Made by a program: the position numbers and the translations under genes. From Strongylocentrotus pallidus (taxonomy: Eukaryota; Echinodermata; Echinoidea; Camarodonta; Strongylocentrotidae), in NCBI GenBank assembly GCA_030265145.1, contig JARBES010000126.1:9600463-9622517 (forward strand): a DNA stretch of 22,055 nucleotides, written 5' to 3'. Shown piece after piece: positions 1-8,690 of the stretch. The notes under the pieces are model-generated. The model searched no databases, was not told the origin of the DNA, and was given only the letters and a program-made list of their open reading frames with translations. The first letter of the stretch is position 1. Every line of letters begins with the position of its first letter.

Positions 1-502
1 ATTTTGCCAAATAGTGGGATATTTTGCAAACTATCCCAAGATATCTTGAGATGACAATCCCGACCAAATATCCCGCTTATTGCTACTTTGGTCTGATGAA
101 GACGCAAATTAGCTGGATAATTTGCGATCGGGATAGTTCAAATAGCTGGATAGTTGGCAATCTCAAGATAGTGAAGACGGGTCTATACTGCTACTACAAC
201 AGTTTTTGGATCGTTATTTGAACCTACGTCAAGCTTGACACATCTATACTTAGCAGTAGTTAGCAGCACTCAAGGTATAATCTTTTGCTATAAGACAGAA
301 TGCAACTGTGAGAGGCCGACTATTTCCTTTTTGGAAAAAATATCTTCCTCAAATGATAACATTTAGTGATGATTTCAAATCCCCCCTTGCATAAATAGGA
401 AATAAATTAGAAGACAGTAGAGCATGGTCGATAGATGTAAATTTATGGCATGGTAACAAGTAACTGGTAACCTTCTCGGCTTTATCTTTCTAGCACAGTG
501 TT
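1..502. other. Noncoding left flank with short local repeats
   Basis: No gene is supported. A 65-codon open frame at 24-221 has no recognisable domain. The stretch holds short repeats: TAGCTGGATA recurs 31 bp apart (from 111 and from 142), and ATCTTGAGAT near 44-53 is inverted as ATCTCAAGAT near 161-170. This could be the remains of a small foldback repeat, but the arms are too diverged to define an element. Confidence 0.4.
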
Positions 503-514
503 CCCCCCCCCCTC

Positions 515-559
<45 letters not shown>

Positions 560-610
560 CCCCCCTCTCTCTCTCTCTCTCCCCCCCTCTCTCTCTCTCT
601 CTCTCGCTCT
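503..610. repeat. (CT)n microsatellite with C runs
   Basis: About 100 bp of almost pure CT dinucleotides interrupted by C5-C10 runs and a few substitutions. A simple-sequence tract with no coding potential. Confidence 0.95.
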
Positions 611-957
611 TTATTTATAAATTTATTTAGTCTATAATATAATTGGGGTGATTAAGTTCTTATCCAAATAAAGGCACCTATTTTTCAACGAGGATTGTGT
701 GATTGAGGACTAGTTTGCGCCGTTCTACCATCTTGACTGATTATTATGTATTTTATCCCCCGTTTGAAGGAGAGTAAAAAGAGGGCATCTAATAAATATA
801 AGAAATTTTCAATTCTAAAGCTAAATTGCAGTGCGTCCTTAAAAATGTTCATTTGTTAATTGCAAAAGATATGCGTTTTTGAGAATTATAACTGAAAAAT
901 ATCTACAGCAAGATTCTTTTGCAGCCTCGTTAAGAACTGCAAACAAGTTTTGGGCGA
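611..957. other. AT-rich noncoding DNA containing one copy of a short dispersed repeat
   Basis: No gene is seen. Bases 670-726 are related to 3703-3760: both contain GTGTGATTGAGGACT followed by RGTTTGCG and then GTTCT after a short gap. The rest is unremarkable AT-rich sequence. Confidence 0.5.
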
Positions 958-1800
958 GGGGACGCAATTTTATCATTTGTCCCGGGCGCCATAATACCAA
1001 GATATGCCACTGCACAAGAATAATAGTTTCTGGTATAATTAATCATTTGTGATCAAGCGCAGCAGGCAATCAGGCAGATTATGATTTGTGAGGTCGCAGT
1101 TCGACAAATCAAGAGGAAAATATTACATATTGATGGATTTTAAGCACAATCTTATCATAATAGACTGAAAAACTTTTAAATATTTATTGTTTGAACTATA
1201 AATGCGAGCGAGCGGAGCAAATGAATCCTGTGGAGATATTAAATGACAAGTTTTCCTTAATTCACTTTAAATTAGGGGCGTATGTTTAGAGAAACAAATA
1301 TGGGGCAATTAGCAGATGGAACTGGACACTCATTCGAAATGAAAAGGAGCACGTGTTTTATAAAGTTAATAAGGCATTAATCAGAGATGAAAAGGTAACG
1401 CTTTTAGCACATGAGAAGGGTACTTACTATAGATGAAAACCAGCATTTATAAACAAGGAATAGGGGCATTTGTGGAAGAAAAAGGGGCACCTGTCGGATT
1501 ATAATAGCGGCATTTATCGGAGGTGAAATGGTCATTTATGATAAGGGAAAGGGTTTTTTACGTTAAAGAATTTTGGGCACTTATCACAAGGAAAAGGGGC
1601 ACTAATTAAAAAGGAAAGGTGGCCTGTGTCAAATAAAATGGGAACTTATCAGAGATTTAAAAAAAAACGCACTTATTAAAGGGGAAGAGGCACTACTTAC
1701 AGAGAAAAGGGGGTACTTGTCAAAGAATAAGGGGGCATTTTTACTACATGTATGTAAACATGGGCACTTAAGGGTGAATGAAAAAGGGGGTATTCCGGCC
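958..1800 (+). repeat. Dispersed repeat with a degenerate 22-23-bp minisatellite core, copy 1
   Basis: A leading segment with GATTTGTGAGGTCGCA (about 1085-1100) and AATGCGAGCGAGCG (about 1200) is followed by CACTTTAAATTAGGGGC (about 1263). From about 1270 to 1790 there is a degenerate tandem array of roughly 20-24 units resembling AAAAGGGGCACTTATCAGAG. The same landmarks in the same order and strand occur at about 19020-20045, so this is one dispersed repeat family, not a local expansion. The left boundary near GGGCGCC is uncertain. The 114-codon minus-strand frame through it (1629-1973) is low-complexity and not a credible gene. Confidence 0.75.
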
Positions 1801-2142
1801 CCTACCCCCCCCCCCCTCCCCTCCCTCTGCATACGTGTTAACGATGTTAGCCTCTCTTGACCTATACTGGCTCTCATGTAAGTGTTCAAGCGCTTCGGTG
1901 TGCTTGTACTTCTTTCGCACTCACACAATGTAACAGGGAAGGTGCAGGCAAGTTGCAGTAGTGTTTTGAGCATGTTCTACTATCCCCCATTAACTATCAG
2001 TCATGTCACAGTTATGATTTGATCAGTCAGAACATATTGTTTCACTCTGTCATTGCGTAGCAATAAAATATGAAAGCCATTTTGTCTGCATCAAATAATA
2101 CAAGATATCTTAAAATCAGTGCTTATTTCAGGTGTCAAGACT
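1801..2142. other. C-rich tract and noncoding DNA before the first LRR unit
   Basis: A C-rich run at about 1807-1830 closes the minisatellite-bearing repeat. The following 300 bp contain no exon that I can support. From about 2118 the sequence becomes homologous to the introns preceding the second and third LRR exons (TTATTTCAGGTGTCAAGAC and relatives near 2650 and 4010), so it marks the left end of the duplicated unit. Confidence 0.5.
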
Positions 2143-2223
2143 TGTTCATTATCACATGTATTTTGTGATAATGAACATGTATTTTGTGATAATAAAGACT
2201 TGTTCATTATCACAAAATACATG
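2143..2223. repeat. Two adjacent perfect palindromes in the intron
   Basis: Bases 2143-2156 (TGTTCATTATCACA) pair perfectly with 2164-2177 across a 7-nt loop. Immediately after, the 18 bases at 2176-2193 pair perfectly with 2206-2223 across a 12-nt loop. Both palindromes use the same motif, TTATCACA/TGTGATAA, so the pair probably arose by inverted duplication. Equivalent introns upstream of LRR exons 2 and 3 lack the extra palindrome. Confidence 0.85.
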
Positions 2224-2354
2224 TGGATGAGTTGAGATTTAAATTTATTGAGCAACGAAAATATAATAATATTAAACAGATTGTTGAATCTTGAATATAG
2301 TTTGAGTGAGTTTGTAGTACTTATTCTTTCATCACAATGTAACTATAATAACAG

Positions 2355-2522
2355 ATTGAGACTCTTAACATCGATTCTTGGGATCTCAGAAGACGTCGCT
2401 CTGCATCACGTGATCTCGCTCAGTTCATATGTAAGATGCCTCGCCTGAAGAACCTGTTACTCGGCCGTCGGTTTCACTATGACTTCTTCTCAACATCATC
2501 GTCGATGGCATCATCTGAAAAG
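2355..2522 (+). CDS. LRR-module exon 1 of an NLR-like receptor gene
   Basis: This 168-bp internal exon encodes 56 residues without a stop. It is bounded by TAACAG and by AAG followed by GTACTG, and both boundaries fall between codons. The translation runs IETLNIDSWD, a basic stretch, then SASRDLAQFICKMPRLKNL and ends with STSSSMASSEK. The alternating hydrophobic pattern fits one LRR-like module, and the wording recalls the LRR exons of sea urchin NLR receptors, cytosolic immune sensors whose LRR part is thought to recognise ligand. It is highly similar to 4360-4524 and less so to 2826-2978, including the preceding intron, so it belongs to a tandem exon duplication. The run RRRRSASRD is more basic than in the third copy. 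The family call is from memory; the exon call rests on conservation between copies and on splice signals. Confidence 0.65.
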
Positions 2523-2825
2523 GTACTGATTTAATCATATATTCTACGACTCTAAGCAAAGCAATACGCAGTTCGTAATACTGGACGTGTACTCATTTCT
2601 ATTGTCAAACGAAAACATTACATATCATTAATTGGTAATTGAAATTAGTGCTAATCTCAAGTGTCAAAACATTAGACTTGTACATCATTACACAATTAAT
2701 ATGGAGGTTTTGTGATTTGTGTTCATTGCGGCAATGAGTTAATATAATTTCAATCTGATTGTTGAATAATGCATGTATTTTTAGTGAGTTTGAAGTTGAT
2801 TATCACCATGTTACTATCATAACAG

Positions 2826-2978
2826 ATTAAAACTCTTGACATCGAGCCTGTGGGTCATAATGATCTCTTCTGTGGATTAAATGCTCTCGCTCAGTTCTTT
2901 GAAACGGACCTGACACACCGCAGTCAGTATCACGATGACTTCTACGCAACGTTATCGTCGATGGCATCATCATCAAAG
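2826..2978 (+). CDS. LRR-module exon 2, shortened copy
   Basis: This 153-bp internal exon encodes 51 codons, is open, and is bounded by TAACAG and by AAG followed by GTATTG, phase 0 at both ends. The translation begins IKTLDIEPVG, keeps ALAQFF and the tail YHDDFYATLSSMASSSK. It lacks about five codons relative to its two neighbours, and the segment corresponding to ICKMPRLKNL is missing or rewritten. The loss is in frame, so a protein could still be made, but the module would have an altered repeat core. The flanking intron sequence (TTGTTGAAT upstream, TGATTTGATCATATA downstream) matches that of exon 1, giving a duplication period of 471 bp. This copy is the most diverged of the three and could be under relaxed constraint. 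Confidence 0.55.
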
Positions 2979-3060
2979 GTATTGATTTGATCATATACTT
3001 TAGGATTCTAGGAAAATCAATTCATATTTTTTAAACTTGAAGTGTACTTTTCTCTATATA

Positions 3061-3960
3061 ATCCCTCGCAAGTGGACGATTTTACCCGGTTGGTACACCG
3101 TTAAGAGGAAGCAGGTAGAATAAGATAAATGTTTCAGGAACAAAGAACAGACTGAAGATTATAAGATTAAGAGTAAATAATAGAAACCATAATTTTCATT
3201 CCATGGGACAGTTCAAAGTGCCGCGGAAGTGTATTTTATTTTCAAAAACCAACTAGAAATGAAAAATCGAATCTCTTCATCCCCGTTTGTATTATTTCTG
3301 TAACCATTTGGAAAATGAAAAGTGTTCCATGTTTATTTCTTTTCACACTTTCATGTCGTGTAAAATCACATTTTCAAGGTAATATTTCCATCACATGTAC
3401 TAATAACGTATTGCTTTTCTAAATGAATGCGGACGGTATCCATATCATGATGCAATGTTTAAAAATATTTTTTAGTGTAATGTCAGCAAATGTTTATCCA
3501 AAATAATGTTACTAGTGTAACAGATCAAGAATTTTAATCCGGTATGTGGATCACCACCCCCACCCTCAATCATTCTGACGTGTAAATGCAGGAGGGTAGG
3601 TTAGGATCACCCGACCGGGGGTCCCTCCTTTCTGGCAATCATGGATCCGCCATTGTATCATGTTATCAATAGTATAATCAGGGTGTTCAGGTTCTCCCAA
3701 GGAAAAAGCACAGATTTTTCTTCGAAAGTAGTGTGATTGAGGACTGGTTTGCGACTGTTCTGAATTCTTTTTTATTCTCTTTGTTCTGAAAGACTTTAGA
3801 TCATGAGCAAAGTCATCATTCATATTCACCCAGTGCTCGCACAACCAGCAGGTCAATATGATCTAGAAAATATTGTCATTTTCTTTTTCCTTTATCGCAC
3901 AGTCCCGACAGAATCAATCGAAAATGTATTGATCATTTTTGTCATTATGTTATGAATAAA
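3061..3960. other. Extra sequence in the intron between LRR exons 2 and 3
   Basis: Unit 2 stays homologous to unit 1 until about 3060. Homology to the next unit resumes at about 3990 with TTTATTTCAGGTATCAAGAC. The approximately 900 bp between have no counterpart in unit 1, so they were inserted here or lost there. They contain no coding frame that I can support; the 96-codon minus-strand frame at 3566-3856 has no recognisable domain. Bases 3703-3760 are a second copy of the short repeat at 670-726. A segment ending in GGATCCGCCATTG near 3655 resembles a transposon edge, but I cannot name it. Confidence 0.45.
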
Positions 3961-4080
3961 CATAATTTTATCGGTCTCAAAAAAATCCGGTAAATTATTG
4001 GAATTCGTGTTTATTTCAGGTATCAAGACTTGAACTTCATTACACCATTACGCTATAATTCTCCTTAGAACTATAAGTTA

Positions 4081-4177
4081 AGAAAGATAACCAACAGTCC
4101 TTTTAAAGACTACACCAACAGTCCTTTTCAGGACTACACACCCTCAAGAAAGATTACAGAGAGTCCTTTTCAGGACT
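4081..4177 (+). promoter_or_regulatory. Cluster of three histone-type 3' stem-loops with a CAAGAAAGA element
   Basis: AGTCCTTTTCAGGACT occurs at 4120-4135 and again at 4162-4177, and an imperfect relative (AGTCCTTTTAAAGACT) lies at 4096-4111. Each perfect copy folds into a 6-bp stem with a 4-nt TTTC loop, the geometry of the replication-dependent histone mRNA stem-loop. CAAGAAAGA follows at 4145-4153, nine bases after the second stem, which is the histone downstream element known from sea urchin histone genes and bound by U7 snRNA. A related AAGAAAGATAACC precedes the first stem (about 4079-4092). No histone coding sequence is next to it, and the cluster lies inside an intron. It may be a detached histone 3' end that was tandemly copied, or chance convergence of a repeat. 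Activity is unknown. Confidence 0.6.
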
Positions 4178-4359
4178 CCTCAATACTCCCTCTCTCTCAC
4201 ATGGTGCACCCGCAAGCCTACTGTAAATGTGATAGTGTTTAAGACCTTTTCATTGTTGAAGCGATATCTATAAAGTTTTTAATGTATTATTGATTCCTGA
4301 ATATAGTTTGATTTGGTTTTAATTAGTATTCATTAAACATAATGTTACTATCTAAACAG

Positions 4360-4524
4360 ATTGAGAGACTTTACATCTGGGCTGGGGATCTCAGTGAACG
4401 TCCCTCTGCATCACGTGATCTCGCTCAGTTCATTTGTAACATGCCTCATTTGAAGAACCTGACATTTAGCGGTCTGTGTCACGACTCCTTCTCAACATCT
4501 TCGTCGATGTCATCAACTGCAAAG
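4360..4524 (+). CDS. LRR-module exon 3 of the NLR-like receptor gene
   Basis: This 165-bp exon encodes 55 codons, is open, and is flanked by TAAACAG and by AAG followed by GTATAC, phase 0 on both sides. The residues read IERLYIWAGDLSE, then SASRDLAQFICNMPHLKNL and SFSTSSSMSSTAK. It is nearly the same module as exon 1, with a conserved preceding intron (TGAATATAGTTTG, AATGTTACTAT). Reading the frame on past the donor adds about 25 codons before a stop; these have no counterpart in the other copies and are best regarded as intron. It is the best preserved of the three modules and supplies the clearest match to the LRR wording I associate with sea urchin NLR proteins. Each such module is about twice the length of a canonical 24-28-residue LRR, so one exon may encode two helix-strand units. 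Confidence 0.7.
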
Positions 4525-4670
4525 GTATACCCACAAAGGCACCTAAATGTGATGATCCTTTGTTTTTGCTCTCCATCTCAGAATGTATCGAATATTTAGA
4601 TGCGCTAAAGAAAAAATCCCATAGCGATTACAAATATTTTAACTAAACTCAGTACATCACATTATATTAA

Positions 4671-4809
4671 GCCTCGGTCACAAATACCACTACGAACTGC
4701 TACGAACGCCGTACGAACGATTTTCAGACAATGGAAATTCGGGAAGACAATAGAAAAACAGGGAGATTCGTACGAAATAATCGTTCGTACGAACCTTTGT
4801 GACCGTAGC
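4671..4809. mobile_element. MITE, family with CTACGGTCAC termini, short copy
   Basis: The left end GCCTCGGTCACAAA is inverted at the right end as TTTGTGACCGTAGC, giving a 139-bp element. The right 97 bp (from about 4713) are about 90% or more identical to the right end of the neighbouring element at 4870-5323. It is a nonautonomous DNA transposon with no coding capacity. The interior is rich in the palindrome CGTACG. I could not identify a convincing target-site duplication or name the superfamily. Confidence 0.7.
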
Positions 4810-4869
4810 TTTACAAAGGTGATATGACTGCAAAAAATTCCAAGATAATACAAGAATCAACACTTAAAT

Positions 4870-5323
4870 CTACGGTCACAAAGGTTCGTACGAATTCCAT
4901 AGTTCGTACTAATTCGTAGATGGGGCATAGTTTCTTACGTCCTTTTTACGGAGTTCGTACGAACGCAGTTTAATTTTTCGTTTTTTTTTTTCTTCAAAGA
5001 ATGCTTTGAGTTCTTCTTACGTCAGACTTACGGTCGTCTAATACGACTCTTTGTTCTCGCAACTTGGATGGTCGTACGTGTAACTAACGGCATTTTGAAG
5101 TCTTTCGTAAGAAGATCTTACAATTTTGTGTATATTTTGTCGGGTTGCATAAAAAGCGCTGCATAAATTGCATAATTTGTGTACGTTCACCATAAACATA
5201 ACAAACATCATCTTTTACTTAAGCCGTACCGACAATTTTCAGACAATGGAAATTTTGGAAGACAATGGAAAAACAGGGAGATTCGTACGAAATTATCGTT
5301 CGTACGAACCTTTGTGACCGTAG
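4870..5323. mobile_element. MITE, same family, longer copy with 25-bp terminal inverted repeats
   Basis: Bases 4870-4894 (beginning CTACGGTCACAAAGG) are the exact reverse complement of 5299-5323. The 454-bp element encodes nothing. Its right-hand 98 bp match 4713-4809 of the upstream copy in the same orientation. Perfect TIRs suggest fairly recent mobility. Both copies lie in the intron between LRR exon 3 and exon 4. Confidence 0.85.
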
Positions 5324-5639
5324 CATTAATATAACTCTTCTAAAGACTTCCAAAACTATAAACATACAATCAACTGTTCAATAGTAACACAACGTTGTAG
5401 ATAGCGATTTAAAAAAATTATCTTAGACATCTTTACAAAAAAACTTTTATTATTATTATTTTGTATTCATCCACCAATTCTAAAAACATTTATATGGCAT
5501 GTTATCACCAATATTGCCTACAAAATATTTAATCAGAATGTTTACCTTCATAGAAAATAAGCTTTAGGTCCTTCATTTGCACTTGAACATAATTTCTTCG
5601 TTTTTCTTTTTCAATATACTACACTTGGTTGACTAAACG

Positions 5640-7515
5640 TAATATGAATGTTCTTCTGAATTATTCTCGTAGATGTGGGCTTAAACTCAAGACAAAGCGT
5701 CAGCGATTACGTTATTGTTACCCGAGATGTGTTTGATTTTTAGGGGATAGGGTTGTAAGAGAAGACTCCAACGAAATAATCGCTGGTTCTTGTTTCTGAA
5801 CTTGTTCAAGTAGTAGAGTGGATTATGGTATGTGTACTAGTACATCTCCAACACCGTTTGTGACATACAACTCGAGGTGTGGTAAAGCAAGCAGTAAAAC
5901 CTTACGTCTCCTTCTCTATTGTCAAGTATTTCTTCTGATACATATTTAGCTTCCGAAAGTTGTGAACTAGTTAAAACGGGTTTAGGCGTATTGTGAATGA
6001 GGTACTAGTTAATAATGAGTTTAAACTGACTACGGACTGGCTTGGACAGCCTGGAAATGCCCGATCTGAACTTGATATGAACTAACTGTGGGCGGGGTAC
6101 GGATGAGATAGACGGATTGAGGATCGTATCATAGACATTATTTACACATTCTTCCCCGACCACAACCCGTTTTACGATTTTCTAGGACGGTTCCAGAACG
6201 TAGTGAGAACTAGTTTGGTGTGATGAGGGCTTTACTAGCGTCTATTGCCAACTTCCAAGGTTTGCTCAAATCCAGGGCGACAAGTACTGGGTCATGTGAA
6301 AGGACAGTTTGCAAGCATTCAAATGACTGTTGACAATTATCAGACCAAACAAATTTTTTCCTTTCTTCAAAAGGTGTGTTAGTGGGACGGCTATATAGAA
6401 CTGAAGTTGGTTGGGCACAAACTTCCGATAAAACGCACACATCCCTAGAAATCGAAGAATTTCACGTTTGTTCGTAGGAGGGAAATTTAATATAGCTTGG
6501 ATCTTAGCTTCCCTCGAGGCTACATGACCATGGCCTACGACATGACCAAAGAAAGTTACTCTGACCTTCGTGAACTCACTCTCCTGGAGATTCATGATCA
6601 AGTTGGCATTGACTAGCTCATCAAAGAGGGCTCGTAATTTTTATACTTGAGACTCCCATGTGTCACTATAACTAACTATATCTTTAATGTATACAACACA
6701 ATTCTCAAAAGGCCTACCTATATTGCCACTCCATTCTATTATTTCAAAATTATGTCCTGAAGTATGTTAAACCTAAACTTGTGTGTATTTTAATTTCTTT
6801 GTTAAATCACTTGATGTTCGTATGCCCACAATTATACAATTTTCACACAACTGCGCCAGGAGTATAATTTTTGACAGACATGACACATTACAAGTGTTCA
6901 CTATCATTATTATTATTATTATTCAATCGTTGAACGGTGGCGGGAGCATTTTTAAATCCAAAGGGTATGACTTCACATTGATAGAACCCGTCAGGGTGGT
7001 GAAGGCAGATATCTCATTTGCTTTATCTAACTATGGTACTTGCCAGTAAGCCTTCAAAGGGTCTATCTTGCTCACAAATTAACCTAGGTAGGGAATAGGA
7101 ATCGGTGTTAGTGACATTATTGACCTTACGATAGTCGATGCAAAATCTTTGAGTACCGTCATGCTTAGGTATGACTATGGGTGAACTCGAAGAGCTTTTG
7201 CTACGTTCTTCATATCATTATCAAGCATCATCTGTAATTCTGTTTGAACCTGACTTCTCTTTTTAGGGTTTAACCGATATGGATGTTGCTTGATGGCGGC
7301 AACGTTTCCTACGTCAACCGCCATAGGGTTGTCAATGTAGTCCTTCCTGGATTATCAGCACAGAGACTAGGCAAATCGTCAAGTAAATTAGCGATATTAT
7401 GAATATGGCCGTTGTTTGGGAGATATCCCAGATCCTCATCAAGATTCTCTAATGTCTCAGAGTTCGATAGTTCAATCGTACCTAATACATTTGTTATAAC
7501 ATTATATTTTCTATT
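5640..7515 (-). mobile_element. Ty3/Gypsy LTR retrotransposon fossil, partial pol
   Basis: Read on the minus strand, the region shows similarity to Ty3/Gypsy pol: the linker before reverse transcriptase (near 7350-7500), reverse transcriptase (about 6450-7330) and RNase H (about 5690-6320). No gag, integrase or long terminal repeat is visible, so it is a fragment. It is clearly broken, with several disruptions, and looks old. Another repeat (about 5945-6235) is inserted in the RNase H part. The element lies in the intron and its 5' side ends close to the acceptor of exon 4. Confidence 0.85.
5945..6235. repeat. Dispersed repeat inserted in the Gypsy fossil
   Basis: Bases 6138-6232 match 17440-17532 on the same strand (CCCCGACCACAAC, TTTTCTAGGACGG, AGTGAGAACTAGTTT, GGGCTTTA). 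Because the surrounding RNase H similarity resumes on both sides, the segment is a later insertion. Partial inverted similarity exists between its ends (AACTAGTTAAAACGGGTT on the left, AACCCGTTTTA and AACTAGTTT on the right), which would suit a MITE or foldback repeat. The exact boundaries are uncertain. Confidence 0.6.
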
Positions 7516-7538
7516 TTGATGTACATGATGACGACCAG

Positions 7539-7918
7539 TGTGGTAACACGAGCCCCTCCCTGACTGAGCTGACAGTGGACGATGAGACACTAAAAGGATG
7601 GCAGGGTTTGGGTTCGATGTTTGACAACGTGATGAGAGTCACTTTACAGGTGCGGAGTACGATCAGCTATGACGTCATCCAGATGATCCATCTACCAGGA
7701 GCAACAGAACTCACCATTCAAACACACGACGATGCGGGTCGGCCGGCTTGTTTCTACGATGAGCTGGAGCCAACTACACTACGCAATGCCCTCCTGAACG
7801 TCTCCCCTCAGCTTGTCAAGGTGACATTTAGCGATCTGGACATTGGCAACAGTAAGATGGAACTAATCTTACAAGCTTTCAGACCACCTCACAGCATCAA
7901 GCATCTGAGGTCCATGAG
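7539..7918 (+). CDS. C-terminal LRR-region exon 4 of the NLR-like receptor gene
   Basis: This is the largest coding block in the window: 380 bp, 126 full codons plus two bases, with no stop. It is opened by GACGACCAG after a T-rich tract and closed by ATGAG followed by GTAAGA, a strong donor. Alternative acceptors a little further upstream are possible, because the frame stays open to about 7509. The translation includes SLTELTVDDETLKGWQGLGS, then VIQMIHLPGATELTI and VSPQLVKVTFSDLDIG, a spaced pattern of L-x-x-L strands typical of LRR proteins, ending SIKHLRSM. GC content is visibly higher than in the surrounding introns. I associate this wording with the C-terminal part of sea urchin NLR receptors. 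Its phase matches exon 3 (phase 0) and exon 5 (two bases carried over). Confidence 0.75.
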
Positions 7919-8120
7919 GTAAGACATTTCATGTATTAAAAGAGCACTTTGACACTTTTACTCTTTCTCTCTCCCATTCTGTTTCCTCTATATAATATAT
8001 TTCTCTAAGCCATTAGAGCATTTCTTTATTACAAGAAAGAAAAAGAAAAAATAATTAATTAAATTGAATTCAATTGATTACGTTCCTCGACCGCACACCA
8101 TCTCGTTTCCTTTTTGTATG

Positions 8121-8147
8121 TTTCTCTCTCTCTCTCTCTTTCTCTCT
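8121..8147. repeat. (CT)n microsatellite
   Basis: A short CT tract in the intron after exon 4. Confidence 0.9.
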
Positions 8148-8228
8148 GCGTTTGAGTAGATTTGATTATTTTTTATTTGAACTTTTGAACAGATAGCAAC
8201 AGTGAATTGAATATTTTCCTTCCATTCT

Positions 8229-8312
8229 ATCTCTCTCTCTCCTGCTCTCTCTCTCTCTCTCTCCCTCTCTCTCTCTATATATATCTCTCTCTTTCTCTCT
8301 CTCTCTCTCTCT
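8229..8312. repeat. (CT)n microsatellite with a TATATA interruption
   Basis: About 80 bp of CT dinucleotides with small interruptions. It gives rise to a 64-codon Arg/Glu-rich minus-strand frame that is not a gene. Confidence 0.95.
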
Positions 8313-8399
8313 TCGTTTGTCTGTGTCTGTTTCTCTCACTTTCTCTAAGAAATTATACATTGTAATAATTATGTTCCATGCAAAGTATATTGTGAAATG

Positions 8400-8580
8400 T
8401 TATTTGTTCATGTTTATTGTATAAACCTACATGGCTACAACTAATCATTACTCTGTACAGCTAACAGTACAGCTAACGTGTGCGGGGAGGATTAAAGGTT
8501 GACCCTGATAGTGACAAGATTTTTAAAAAGCGATCCTCTGGAAAGCTTAATGATGCATAAATATTTGATTTGATTTGAAT
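8400..8580 (+). mobile_element. Possible LINE or SINE 3' end with a TTTGA tail
   Basis: The segment ends in ATAAATATTTGATTTGATTTGA, a short pentanucleotide tail of the kind left by CR1/L2-like retroelements. GCGTGCGG-like and GCGATCCTCTGG-like stretches precede it. No coding similarity is visible. The left boundary is a guess. Confidence 0.3.
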
Positions 8581-8690
8581 TTACCACTAACATGAATTAA
8601 ATGAGTAGGTCTAAATGCTAAAAATTTACTAATCAACGGGTCTAAATGATTATGTTAAAAAAATAACATCATCATTTCTAGTATTGTTAA

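Noticed and set aside
1629-1973. A 114-codon minus-strand protein
   Set aside because: It runs through the degenerate minisatellite and a C-rich tract; no domain and no conservation in the second repeat copy.
4081-4177. A complete histone gene at the stem-loops
   Set aside because: No histone coding sequence is visible on either strand within the surrounding intron; only 3'-end-like signals are present.
8166-8360. A 64-codon Arg/Glu-rich protein on the minus strand
   Set aside because: It is the translation of a CT microsatellite.
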